The translations under genes were made by a program, and so were the position numbers. DNA of 28,970 nucleotides from Acinetobacter geminorum (lineage in GTDB: Bacteria > Pseudomonadota > Gammaproteobacteria > Pseudomonadales > Moraxellaceae). Below are positions 1 to 7,308 of this stretch, in pieces. The stretch is taken from assembly GCF_013009345.1 (NCBI RefSeq), contig NZ_JABELE010000026.1:1-28970 (forward strand). Reading direction: 5' to 3'. The first letter of the stretch is position 1. Each line of letters opens with the position of its first letter. The notes beneath the pieces were generated by a model that ran no database searches, had not been told where the DNA came from, and saw only the letters and a list, made by a program, of their open reading frames with translations.

Positions 1-34
1 GTTACCCATGTGAGAGTAAGTCATCGCCAGCTCA
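1..34 (+). rRNA. rrf: 5S rRNA, 3' end (partial)
   Basis: The first ~34 bases match the 3' end of a gammaproteobacterial 5S rRNA as I recall it (ACCCATGTGAGAGTAAGTC followed by ATCGCCAG). A strong hairpin follows at once, as expected at the end of an rRNA operon. The rest of the gene lies left of the window. The exact mature 3' end is approximate. Confidence 0.82.
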
Positions 35-42
35 TTATTACA

Positions 43-72
43 AACACCCCCATTCCTATGAATGGGGGTGTT
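43..72 (+). terminator. rRNA operon terminator hairpin
   Basis: A perfect 13-bp stem (43-55 with 60-72) closes a 4-nt loop (CTAT). The core is C5/G5. It lies 9 nt after the 5S tail. The following T-run is weak (GCTTTATG), but the stem is very stable, which suits an rrn terminator. Confidence 0.8.
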
Positions 73-101
73 GCTTTATGGGGTAGTTTATTTATACCTA
101 C

Positions 102-116
102 AATGTTTTAAACATT
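102..116. repeat. Short palindrome upstream of the DUF4256 gene
   Basis: The sequence AATGTTTTAAACATT is a palindrome with 7-bp arms around one central base, about 110 nt before the start codon at 225. It is AT-rich, as is the whole 80-224 stretch, so it could be chance or part of a promoter/operator. A TATAAA at 132-137 is a possible -10, but no convincing -35 is visible. Confidence 0.3.
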
Positions 117-224
117 AAAATTGATTCAAATTATAAAGAAATAAAGCTACTCTAAAATTGGTTACTTAATTAGAAATTTAATCTGCAACAGATTTGCGAT
201 TTAATAAATATAAGGACTTATTCA

Positions 225-788
225 ATGCCAACTAAAGAACAACTAACTCAAAAGCAAATTGAGTTACTCCTTGAATTATTAAAAAATAGATTTGAAAAGA
301 ACACACATCGTCATCAAGAAATGAATTGGTCGGATGTGCAAAATAAACTAATTAAAGATCCTGATAAATTGCGGTCATTGCTGGAAATGGAAAATACAGG
401 AGGAGAGCCTGATGTTATTGCTTATGATCAGCCGGAAGATGAATATTTATTTGTAGATTGCTCTCCTGAGACACCTAAAGGTCGTAGAAGCCTTTGCTAT
501 GATCGCGAGGCCCTAGAATCTAGAAAAGATCACCCTCCTAAAAATAGCGCAATAGATGTAGCTAAGGAAATGGGAGTTGAACTTTTAACAGAAGAGCAAT
601 ATTACCAATTACAAGAAATTGAAGAGTTTGATCTTAAAACATCAAGTTGGCTCAAAACCCCAAATGAGATTCGTAAACTAGATGGAGCACTTTTTGCTGA
701 TCGTCGATATGGCCGTGTCTTTATTTATCATAATGGAGCGCAGTCTTATTATGCTGCCCGTGGTTTTCGTTGTTGCTTAAGAGTATAG
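225..788 (+). CDS. DUF4256 family protein
   Basis: This soluble 187-aa protein matches the DUF4256 family over its whole length; the function is unknown. Recognisable landmarks are the helical N-terminus, MENTGGEPDV (about residues 55-64), DCSPETPKGRRSLCYDREAL (79-98), a GVELLTEEQYYQLQ block, and a C-terminal block with DRRYG, YHNGAQSYYAARGF and RCCLRV. No signal peptide or membrane segment is seen. The ATG is preceded by AAGGA at 212-216, 8 nt away. It stands alone between the rRNA operon terminator and the acyl-CoA dehydrogenase. I see no clear intrinsic terminator after it. The family call is confident; no biochemical role can be inferred. Confidence 0.85.
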   Translation: MPTKEQLTQKQIELLLELLKNRFEKNTHRHQEMNWSDVQNKLIKDPDKLRSLLEMENTGGEPDVIAYDQPEDEYLFVDCSPETPKGRRSLCYDREALESRKDHPPKNSAIDVAKEMGVELLTEEQYYQLQEIEEFDLKTSSWLKTPNEIRKLDGALFADRRYGRVFIYHNGAQSYYAARGFRCCLRV

Positions 789-870
789 GCATTGCATTGT
801 ATTTGAATAAAAAGAAGAGGCTTTGATGTTTTATGCCAAGAAAATGGAGATTCTTGCAACTTTTGATTGA

Positions 871-884
871 TGTCAAACATGACA
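871..884. promoter_or_regulatory. Inverted repeat upstream of the solo acyl-CoA dehydrogenase
   Basis: TGTCA-AACA-TGACA is a 5-bp inverted repeat with a 4-nt spacer, 45 nt upstream of the preferred start at 930. A dimeric regulator could bind here. It does not resemble the AAGCGCTT-centred palindrome in the atuR-atuA gap, so this gene may not be under AtuR. The call rests only on symmetry. Confidence 0.3.
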
Positions 885-929
885 AGATATGTTCTGGAAT
901 TAAATAAAAACATCAGGACATCTGTAGAA

Positions 930-2093
930 ATGCAACCAAACTCAATTTACTATAATGAACAACATATTGCTTTTGCTGATAATGTTCGTCGTTTTGTACA
1001 AAAAGAAATGGCTCCTTTCGTTAATGAATGGGATGAGGCTGAAACATTCCCAAGAGAGCTATATAAAAAGGCTGCTGAAATTGGTCTATTAGGTTTAGGT
1101 TTTTCTGAGGAATATGGCGGTATTCCAGATGCAGATCCATTTTATTCATTGCTGGCTGGTGTAGAAATGGCAAAAGCTGGTTCGGGTGGAGTACATATTT
1201 CACTCATGGTACATACCATTGGTGCTCCACCAATTCAGCATTTTGGTAGTGAAGAATTAAAGGTCAAAGTTTTACCGGGGATTATTTCTGGGGAAAAGAT
1301 TTCAGCATTAGCGATTACTGAACCAGGAGGAGGGTCAGATGTCGCTGCATTGCAGACCAAGGCTGTCAGGGACGGTGATTACTATATTGTTTCTGGTGAG
1401 AAGACCTTTATTACATCGGGGATTCGTGCTGACTACTATACAGTTGCAGTACGTACAGATCCGACAAAAACGGGTGCTGAAGGTATCTCAATGTTGCTAG
1501 TTGATGCGCATAGTGAGGGAATTACTAAAACACCTTTAAAGAAAATGGGTTGGTGGGCTTCAGATACGGCGCATTTGCATTTTGATCAAGTACGAGTCCC
1601 TGCATCAAATTTACTGGGTAAAGAAAATGCTGGTTTTAAAGTGATTATGAATAACTTTAATATGGAGCGGTTTTTCTTAGGTGTAGTGGCTTATGGCTAT
1701 GCATTGGTGTGTTATGAAGAAGCTTTGGATTGGGCACAGCAGCGCAAGACCTTTGGTAAGCGATTGATTGATCATCAAGTGGTTCGTCATAAATTGGTAG
1801 ATATGGCAACGCAATTAACCTCAACACGGGCATTACTTGAAGAAACTGCATGGAAAATGACTCAGCCGAATTTACAGGGGCCTGAGTTGGTGGCACAAAT
1901 TTCAATGCTTAAAAATGTTGCTACTCGCACTATGCAATTTTGTGCTGATGCAGCTGTGCAAACATTGGGTGGCATGGGCTTTATGCGAGGTACCAAGTCG
2001 GAACGTATTTACCGTGAGGTGAAGGTCAATATGATTGGTGGCGGTGCTGAAGAAATTATGAAAGATTTGATTAGTAAGCAGTTAGGTTATTAA
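930..2093 (+). CDS. Acyl-CoA dehydrogenase next to the atu cluster
   Basis: A flavin-dependent acyl-CoA dehydrogenase of 387 aa from the ATG at 930. An upstream in-frame TTG at 867 would add 21 residues, but CAGGA at 914-918 favours 930. FAD/substrate motifs are ALAITEPGGGSD (126-137) and KTFITSG. The C-terminus reads MIGGGAEEIM where medium- and short-chain enzymes have YEGT with the catalytic Glu. The base is therefore probably Glu246 in NMERF, as in the LCAD/isovaleryl type. It is homologous to AtuD in the same locus but has a different N-terminus. A terpenoid or branched acyl-CoA substrate is inferred from position only. It is separated from atuABCDEF by divergent atuR, ends in its own terminator, and so forms its own unit. 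Confidence 0.85.
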   Translation: MQPNSIYYNEQHIAFADNVRRFVQKEMAPFVNEWDEAETFPRELYKKAAEIGLLGLGFSEEYGGIPDADPFYSLLAGVEMAKAGSGGVHISLMVHTIGAPPIQHFGSEELKVKVLPGIISGEKISALAITEPGGGSDVAALQTKAVRDGDYYIVSGEKTFITSGIRADYYTVAVRTDPTKTGAEGISMLLVDAHSEGITKTPLKKMGWWASDTAHLHFDQVRVPASNLLGKENAGFKVIMNNFNMERFFLGVVAYGYALVCYEEALDWAQQRKTFGKRLIDHQVVRHKLVDMATQLTSTRALLEETAWKMTQPNLQGPELVAQISMLKNVATRTMQFCADAAVQTLGGMGFMRGTKSERIYREVKVNMIGGGAEEIMKDLISKQLGY

Positions 2094-2100
2094 TTCTTGC

Positions 2101-2127
2101 AGGGTGGCCATTGAGCCACCTTTTTTT
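2101..2127 (+). terminator. Intrinsic terminator after acyl-CoA dehydrogenase
   Basis: A GC-rich stem (2103-2108 with 2115-2120, GGTGGC/GCCACC, extendable by weak pairs) has a 6-nt loop and is followed by seven Ts. It has a T-tract only in the plus direction, so it serves the dehydrogenase gene. The convergent atuR stop lies within the T-tract. Confidence 0.8.
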
Positions 2128-2725
2128 ATTTTAATGCCATCTCCCAAACCATTTCGGTCAGTTCATCAATTTTGACCTTTCCTTCAAGTTTATACCAAGT
2201 TACGGTCCATGAAATCGCTCCACCAACTAAACGTCGCCAAATAAAGGCATCGTGCTTTATCTTGCCCTTTGTGCGTAACTTTTCAATAACATCTAACCAA
2301 ATTTGCTCATATTCATTACGCATTTTTAAAAGATAATCTTGTTTTTCTTTTGAAAGGGCAAACCATTCATACACCAACACAGCCATGGCTGCGCCGGTAT
2401 CTCCTGTAATTGAGATGAGTTCGGCTTTAATAAGGGCACGTAATTGTTGCTCTGGATCTGTAGATTGAGTTGCTGCATCTTCTAAACGGGCTAGGTTATA
2501 AATGATGGTTTGCTCCATCACATGGGCAAGGATGTCATCTTTACTTTTGAAGTGATGGAACAAACTCCCCGATTGAATACCAATGAATTGAGCGAGTTCA
2601 CGGACTGTAGTTTTGTCATAACCTTGTTTATGAAATAGGTACGCAGCACCTTGTAGTAGGCGTCCACGCGGGCTGTCATCAAAACAGGAGATATTGGGAA
2701 TTTGTTCAATTGAGGTAGCAATCAT
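2126..2725 (-). CDS. atuR: TetR-family repressor AtuR
   Basis: A TetR-type transcription repressor divergent from atuA. The N-terminal HTH is clear: RGRLLQGAAYLFHKQGYDKT, TVRELAQFIGIQSGSLFHHF, then a ligand-binding all-helical domain. The ATG at 2725 gives 199 aa. Upstream in-frame TTG/GTG codons could extend it to 2770 (214 aa), but none has a clear ribosome-binding site, so the start is uncertain. In Pseudomonas aeruginosa AtuR represses the atu operon by binding inverted repeats in the atuR-atuA gap. The same divergent arrangement and a palindrome in the gap are seen here, so the assignment by context is strong. The inducer is inferred to be a terpenoid acyl-CoA. Confidence 0.83.
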   Translation of the reverse strand: MIATSIEQIPNISCFDDSPRGRLLQGAAYLFHKQGYDKTTVRELAQFIGIQSGSLFHHFKSKDDILAHVMEQTIIYNLARLEDAATQSTDPEQQLRALIKAELISITGDTGAAMAVLVYEWFALSKEKQDYLLKMRNEYEQIWLDVIEKLRTKGKIKHDAFIWRRLVGGAISWTVTWYKLEGKVKIDELTEMVWEMALK

Positions 2726-2846
2726 GCGAAAACGTGAACCTGTAAAAATATGAATCGAAATATTCACCAAATCTCAGCACATTTCTAAGCAATGATTGAG
2801 TTTGGAAGTTTTAGTCATTATTACAATAACATTTTGCACTTTACAA

Positions 2847-2864
2847 ACCAAGCGCTTGCTTGGT
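2847..2864. promoter_or_regulatory. Candidate AtuR operator
   Basis: ACCAAGCGCTTGCTTGGT has matching 7-bp outer arms (ACCAAGC/GCTTGGT) and contains the perfect 8-bp palindrome AAGCGCTT at 2850-2857. It overlaps the putative -35 of atuA (TTGGTA, 2860-2865). Symmetry, position and the regulator type make it the likely AtuR site. In P. aeruginosa two such repeats are reported; I see only one good copy here. Confidence 0.65.
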
Positions 2865-2888
2865 ATGGTTAAGCGTAATTTTTATACA
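2860..2888 (+). promoter_or_regulatory. Putative atuA promoter
   Basis: TTGGTA at 2860-2865 and TATACA at 2883-2888 are separated by 17 bp. The -35 lies inside the palindromic operator, a layout that fits repression by occlusion. Transcription would begin near 2895, which argues for translation from the ATG at 2906 rather than 2894. Confidence 0.5.
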
Positions 2889-2905
2889 GAATAATGAGAA
2901 ATGAA

Positions 2906-4711
2906 ATGACAAGTAATCAGCAGGATGATGGGCGTGTCGTAAAAATAGGTTGTGCCTCAGGTTTTTGGGGGGATACCAACACTGCGGCTTTCCAATTGGT
3001 GCATTTAACCGATATTAATTATTTAGTCTTTGATTATTTGTCAGAAATCACCATGTCGATTATGGCAAAAGCGATGATGGTCGAGCCAAAGCATGGTTAT
3101 GCTTTGGATTTTGTCAGTCGGGTGATGGCACCTCTACTTAAAAAAATTGCAGAAAAAAAGATTAAGGTGATTAGTAATGCTGGTGGTGTTAATCCATTGG
3201 CTTGCCGCGATGCCTTGCAAAAAATTATTAAAGAGTATGGCTTAGACCTGAAAATTGCTGTGGTTTTAGGTGACGATCTTTTACCAAAACATGAGCAGCT
3301 TAAGCAGCAGAATGTTCTGGAAATGTTTAGTGGTGAACCTTTACCAGAACAAGTAGCGAGTAGTAATGCTTATCTTGGGGCAGTGGCTATTCGTGATGCT
3401 TTGAATCTAGGCGCAGATATTGTGATTACTGGTCGTGTTGTTGACTCTGCTGTGGTACTTGCTCCTTTACTTAATGAATATCAATGGTCTTTAGATGACT
3501 ATGACAAATTAGCACAAGGTTCCTTGGCTGGTCATGTGATTGAGTGTGGTGCCCAATGTACAGGCGGCAATTTCACCGATTGGCATTTGGTACAAGGCTT
3601 TGACAATATGGGTTTTCCAGTGGTTGAAGTGAGTGAAGATGGTTCATTTGTTGTAACCAAACCACAGGGGACTGGTGGTCTGGTTTCTACCGCTACGGTT
3701 GCTGAGCAAATCGTTTATGAAATTGGCAATCCTCAAGCATATTTACTACCCGATGTAATTGCTGATTTCAGCCACGTGCATTTAGAGCAAGTCGGGGAGC
3801 ACCGAGTTCGTGTGACGGGTGCAAAAGGGCAAGCACCAACTACACAATATAAAGTCAGCGCGACCTATCCTGATGGTTATCGGGTTTTAGTGAGTTTCCT
3901 CATTGCAGGACGTGAGGCACCACAAAAAGCACAAGTCATTGCCGATGCGATTTTGACTAAGTGTGAACGTGTTTTAGCAATGCGTTCAGTGCCACCTTTT
4001 AGTGAAAAGTCTGTTGAAATTTTAGGTATTGAAAGTACCTACGGCAAACATGCCCAAACATTAAATAGTCGTGAAGTTGTGGTCAAAATAGCTGTAAAAC
4101 ACATGTTTAAAGAAGCATGTATGTTCTTTGCATCTGAAATTGCACAAGCTTCAACAGGTATGGCTCCTGCCTTGGCAGGAATTGTTGGAGGCCGACCCAA
4201 AGCATCTCCAGTGATTAAATTATTTTCATTTTTAATCGATAAAGATCAGGTAAATGTTGAAATCGATTTTGAGGGCAATCGCTATCCAGTTGAGATTCCT
4301 CGGGGTACTTCTACAGAGCAATTCCCTAATTTGGGGGCAGGTGAAAGTGTAGTTTATCAAGGGAATGAAATTGAAGTTCCTTTGATTGAAATTGCACATG
4401 CCCGCAGTGGTGATAAAGGTAATCATAGCAATATCGGTGTGATTGCGCGTAAAGCAGAATACTTACCATGGATTCGTGCGGCACTGACTGAACAGGCGGT
4501 TGCTAGCTATATGCAGCATGTTTTGGATGCAGAGAAAGGGCGAGTAATTCGTTATGAGTTACCGGGTTTAAATGCACTGAATTTTATGTTGGAAAATGCC
4601 TTGGGTGGCGGTGGTGTTGCAAGCCTACGCATAGATCCGCAAGGGAAGGCCTTTGCACAACAATTATTGGATATGCCTGTAAAAGTTCCGGCACATCTTT
4701 TAGAAAAATAA
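2906..4711 (+). CDS. atuA: Acyclic terpene utilisation protein AtuA
   Basis: AtuA family protein (DUF1446-type N-terminal domain plus a small C-terminal AtuA-like domain), 601 aa from 2906. The ATG at 2894 is also in frame, but GAGAA at 2896-2900 is well spaced for 2906 and the promoter sits just upstream. Landmarks are the N-terminal GCASGFWGDT, a conserved ISNAGGVNP segment, ITGRVVDSAVVLAPL, ECGAQCTGGNFTDW, and near the C-terminus IAHARSGDKGNHSNIGVIAR. It is the first gene of atuABCDEF. AtuA is required for citronellol/geraniol growth in Pseudomonas; its exact reaction has remained unclear (a role in the hydroxy-isohexenylglutaryl-CoA step has been suggested). No membrane or export signal is seen. 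Confidence 0.88.
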   Translation: MTSNQQDDGRVVKIGCASGFWGDTNTAAFQLVHLTDINYLVFDYLSEITMSIMAKAMMVEPKHGYALDFVSRVMAPLLKKIAEKKIKVISNAGGVNPLACRDALQKIIKEYGLDLKIAVVLGDDLLPKHEQLKQQNVLEMFSGEPLPEQVASSNAYLGAVAIRDALNLGADIVITGRVVDSAVVLAPLLNEYQWSLDDYDKLAQGSLAGHVIECGAQCTGGNFTDWHLVQGFDNMGFPVVEVSEDGSFVVTKPQGTGGLVSTATVAEQIVYEIGNPQAYLLPDVIADFSHVHLEQVGEHRVRVTGAKGQAPTTQYKVSATYPDGYRVLVSFLIAGREAPQKAQVIADAILTKCERVLAMRSVPPFSEKSVEILGIESTYGKHAQTLNSREVVVKIAVKHMFKEACMFFASEIAQASTGMAPALAGIVGGRPKASPVIKLFSFLIDKDQVNVEIDFEGNRYPVEIPRGTSTEQFPNLGAGESVVYQGNEIEVPLIEIAHARSGDKGNHSNIGVIARKAEYLPWIRAALTEQAVASYMQHVLDAEKGRVIRYELPGLNALNFMLENALGGGGVASLRIDPQGKAFAQQLLDMPVKVPAHLLEK

Positions 4712-4731
4712 AATGAATGGATGAAACAAAG

Positions 4732-5643
4732 ATGAGTTATCAATCAATTTTTAGACCAGATGCTTTTGCTAATAAAGTCGTGACTGTGACGGGTGGTGGC
4801 TCAGGGATAGGCCGCTGTACTGCACATGAGCTTGCCGCTTTGGGGGCACAAGTAGTGATTACAGGACGCAAAATTGAGAAATTAGAGAAAGTAAGCCAAG
4901 AAATTATAGAAGATGGTGGCTTGGTTCATTTCATTGTTTGTGATAACCGTGAAGAAGAGCAAGTCAAAAATATGATTGCCGAGGTGATTGAAAAATTCGG
5001 TAGATTGGATGGTTTGGTGAACAATGCGGGCGGTCAGTTTCCATCTGCCTTGGAAAGTATTTCTGCCAATGGTTTTGATGCCGTTATACGTAATAACTTG
5101 CATTCAACTTTTTACCTGATGCGCGAAGCTTATAACCAATGGATGGCAAAACATGGCGGCAGTATTGTCAATATGACTGCCGATATGTGGGGTGGTATGC
5201 CGGGAATGGGGCACTCGGGTGCAGCACGTTCAGGGGTGGATAACCTTACTAAAACAGCATCGGTTGAATGGGGTAAATCGGGCGTTCGAGTAAATGCTGT
5301 TGCACCGGGGTGGATTGTGTCATCAGGGATGGATAATTATAGCGGTGATTTTGCCAAAGTGATTATTCCAAGTCTTGCTGGTAATGTACCATTAAAACGT
5401 ATGGGAACAGAGTCTGAAGTTTCATCGGCAATTTGTTATTTACTCTCTGATGCCGCAGCTTTTGTGTCCGGTGTAACTTTGCGTATTGATGGTGCTGCAT
5501 CGCAAGGGACACGCATGTATCCACTAGCCGAAGCGACAAATAGTCAGTCTTATAATGGTTTCCATCGCGCGTTTATTCCTGAAATTTTTAAAAAAGATAA
5601 AACTGAAAAAGTCGAGCACAACAATAATTCAGGTTTGGAGTGA
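4732..5643 (+). CDS. atuB: SDR-family oxidoreductase AtuB, atypical active site
   Basis: A short-chain dehydrogenase/reductase with the NAD(P)-binding TGGGSGIG and the structural NNAGG. I prefer the ATG at 4732 (303 aa, MSYQSIFRP); an ATG at 4717 would add five residues, and neither has a strong ribosome-binding site. The usual Ser-Tyr-Lys triad is absent. The segment aligned with YxxxK reads SGAAR (Ser162...Arg166 from 4732), and the Ser position is Thr149. This resembles the 2,4-dienoyl-CoA reductase branch, where the Tyr is also missing at this place. Its position as the second gene of the atu operon points to the terpenoid acyl-CoA pathway. Whether it oxidises, reduces, or acts otherwise cannot be told from sequence. 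Confidence 0.82.
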   Translation: MSYQSIFRPDAFANKVVTVTGGGSGIGRCTAHELAALGAQVVITGRKIEKLEKVSQEIIEDGGLVHFIVCDNREEEQVKNMIAEVIEKFGRLDGLVNNAGGQFPSALESISANGFDAVIRNNLHSTFYLMREAYNQWMAKHGGSIVNMTADMWGGMPGMGHSGAARSGVDNLTKTASVEWGKSGVRVNAVAPGWIVSSGMDNYSGDFAKVIIPSLAGNVPLKRMGTESEVSSAICYLLSDAAAFVSGVTLRIDGAASQGTRMYPLAEATNSQSYNGFHRAFIPEIFKKDKTEKVEHNNNSGLE

Positions 5644-5652
5644 GGAATAAAA

Positions 5653-7266
5653 ATGACCATTCTTCAATCCGAAATTACTGTTGGTAGTGAACAGTATCAA
5701 AAGAATAAAGAGGCACTGCTTGCTCAGCTGAGTGAAGTCCGTGCAATTCAACAAAAAAGCATTGATAAGTCTTATGCTGCCAAAGCGAAGTTTGACAAGA
5801 AAGGCAAGATTTTGCCGCATGAGCGTCTACGGTTATTACTCGATGCAGATTCTCCTTTTATCGAACTATGCGGTTTGGTTGGCTACAACATGCATGATGA
5901 TAAAGATGGTTCGGAAGCTGGTGGTGGCGTAATTGCCGGCATTGGTTTTGTCAGTGGTGTGCGCTGTTTGGTCTCAGCAAGTAATAGTGCAATTAAAGGT
6001 GGAACCATGTCGCCCATGGGTGTACAGAAAACACTGCGTTTGCAAAAAATTGCTTTGGAACAAAAACTCCCGCTGATTACGCTGACCGAAAGTGGCGGTG
6101 CCAACTTAAATTATGCAGCTGAAGTATTTACATATGGCGGTATGACCTTTGCCAATCAAGCACGTTTGTCTGCGGCAGGTATTCCACAACTTGCAGTGGT
6201 ACATGGGAATGCAACGGCAGGAGGGGCTTATCAACCAGGTCTTTCGGATTATGTCATTGCTGTACGCAAACAAACCGAAATGCTTCTTGCAGGCCCCCCG
6301 TTACTTCTGGCTGCCACGGGTGAAGTGGCTACAGCGGAGGAATTGGGTGGTGCAGAAATGCATGCGCAGGTCGCTGGAACAGCAGAATATTTGGCTGAAA
6401 ATGATGCTGATGGTATTCGGCTTGCACGTGAAATTTTTGAACATCTGAACTGGAAAGAACAAATCAAACCAGTTGAAACGACATATAAAGAACCTCGTTA
6501 CGATGTCGATGAACTGTTGGGTGTGATTCCAAACGACCCGAAACAACCACTGAATATGAAAGAAGTGGTTGCGCGCATTATTGATGATTCAGATTTTCTA
6601 GAATTTAAACAGGAATATGATGATTTAACGGTATGTGGTTGGGCAAAAATTGGTGGTTTGCATATTGGTATTATTACCAATAATGGTCCGATTACGCCTC
6701 AAGGAGCAGCGAAAGCAGCTCAGTTTATTCACTTATGTGAGCAGACTAAACGTCCATTATTGTTCTTGCATAACACCACAGGTTTTATGGTGGGAACCGA
6801 TGCCGAACAAAATGGCATTATCAAGCATGGCTCGAAACTGATTCAAGCTGTTGCGAATTGTACCGTACCTAAAATTTCTATTGTTGTGGCAGGCTCATAT
6901 GGTGCAGGTAACTACGCGATGTGTGGTCGGAGCTTATCGCCAGATTTTATCTTTGCTTGGCCAAATTCGCATGTTGCTGTCATGGGATCTGCACAGGCTG
7001 GAAAGGTGCTACGCATTGTGGCAGAGGGAAAACAAAAAGCTTCTGGTCAGGAGCCGAATCCGCAAATGCTCGATTTTCTTGAGCAAAGCACTGCGATGAA
7101 ATTGGAGCAGCAATCTACCGCGCTTTTTAATACGGCCATGTTACATGATGATGGCATTATCGATCCGCGAGATACCCGAAAATTATTAATTTTCCTTTTA
7201 CAGACCATTTATGAAGCACAGCAACGAGAGCTAAATCCAACTCGTTTTGGTGTGTCCCGTTTTTAA
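5653..7266 (+). CDS. atuC: Geranyl-CoA carboxylase, carboxyltransferase (beta) subunit
   Basis: A 537-aa acyl-CoA carboxyltransferase that transfers carboxyl from biotin on AtuF to the gamma-methyl of geranyl-CoA, giving isohexenylglutaconyl-CoA. Family landmarks are PHERLRLLLD (55-64), GIGFVSGVRC, TESGGANL, the oxyanion segment GNATAGGAYQPGLSD, and a C-terminal GSYGAGNYAMCGR and WPNSHVAVMG. In methylcrotonyl-CoA carboxylase a bulky Phe precedes GRIFYNQ. Here the aligned residue is Gly162 (in YGGMTFANQ), the substitution reported to open the pocket for the longer geranyl chain. The start has AGGA about 9 nt upstream, and atuB ends 9 nt before it. The subunit pair with AtuF in one operon supports the assignment. 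Confidence 0.9.
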   Translation: MTILQSEITVGSEQYQKNKEALLAQLSEVRAIQQKSIDKSYAAKAKFDKKGKILPHERLRLLLDADSPFIELCGLVGYNMHDDKDGSEAGGGVIAGIGFVSGVRCLVSASNSAIKGGTMSPMGVQKTLRLQKIALEQKLPLITLTESGGANLNYAAEVFTYGGMTFANQARLSAAGIPQLAVVHGNATAGGAYQPGLSDYVIAVRKQTEMLLAGPPLLLAATGEVATAEELGGAEMHAQVAGTAEYLAENDADGIRLAREIFEHLNWKEQIKPVETTYKEPRYDVDELLGVIPNDPKQPLNMKEVVARIIDDSDFLEFKQEYDDLTVCGWAKIGGLHIGIITNNGPITPQGAAKAAQFIHLCEQTKRPLLFLHNTTGFMVGTDAEQNGIIKHGSKLIQAVANCTVPKISIVVAGSYGAGNYAMCGRSLSPDFIFAWPNSHVAVMGSAQAGKVLRIVAEGKQKASGQEPNPQMLDFLEQSTAMKLEQQSTALFNTAMLHDDGIIDPRDTRKLLIFLLQTIYEAQQRELNPTRFGVSRF

Positions 7267-7308
7267 TCAACCTTTACCGCAATTAAAAAAATTAATAGGA
7301 ATAACACA

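Noticed and set aside
867..929. N-terminal extension of the acyl-CoA dehydrogenase from a TTG codon
   Set aside because: The extension has no family similarity, and a Shine-Dalgarno at 914-918 supports the ATG at 930.
6149..6448. 99-codon open frame within atuC
   Set aside because: It lies wholly inside the conserved carboxyltransferase frame and has no similarity or ribosome-binding site; a shadow frame.
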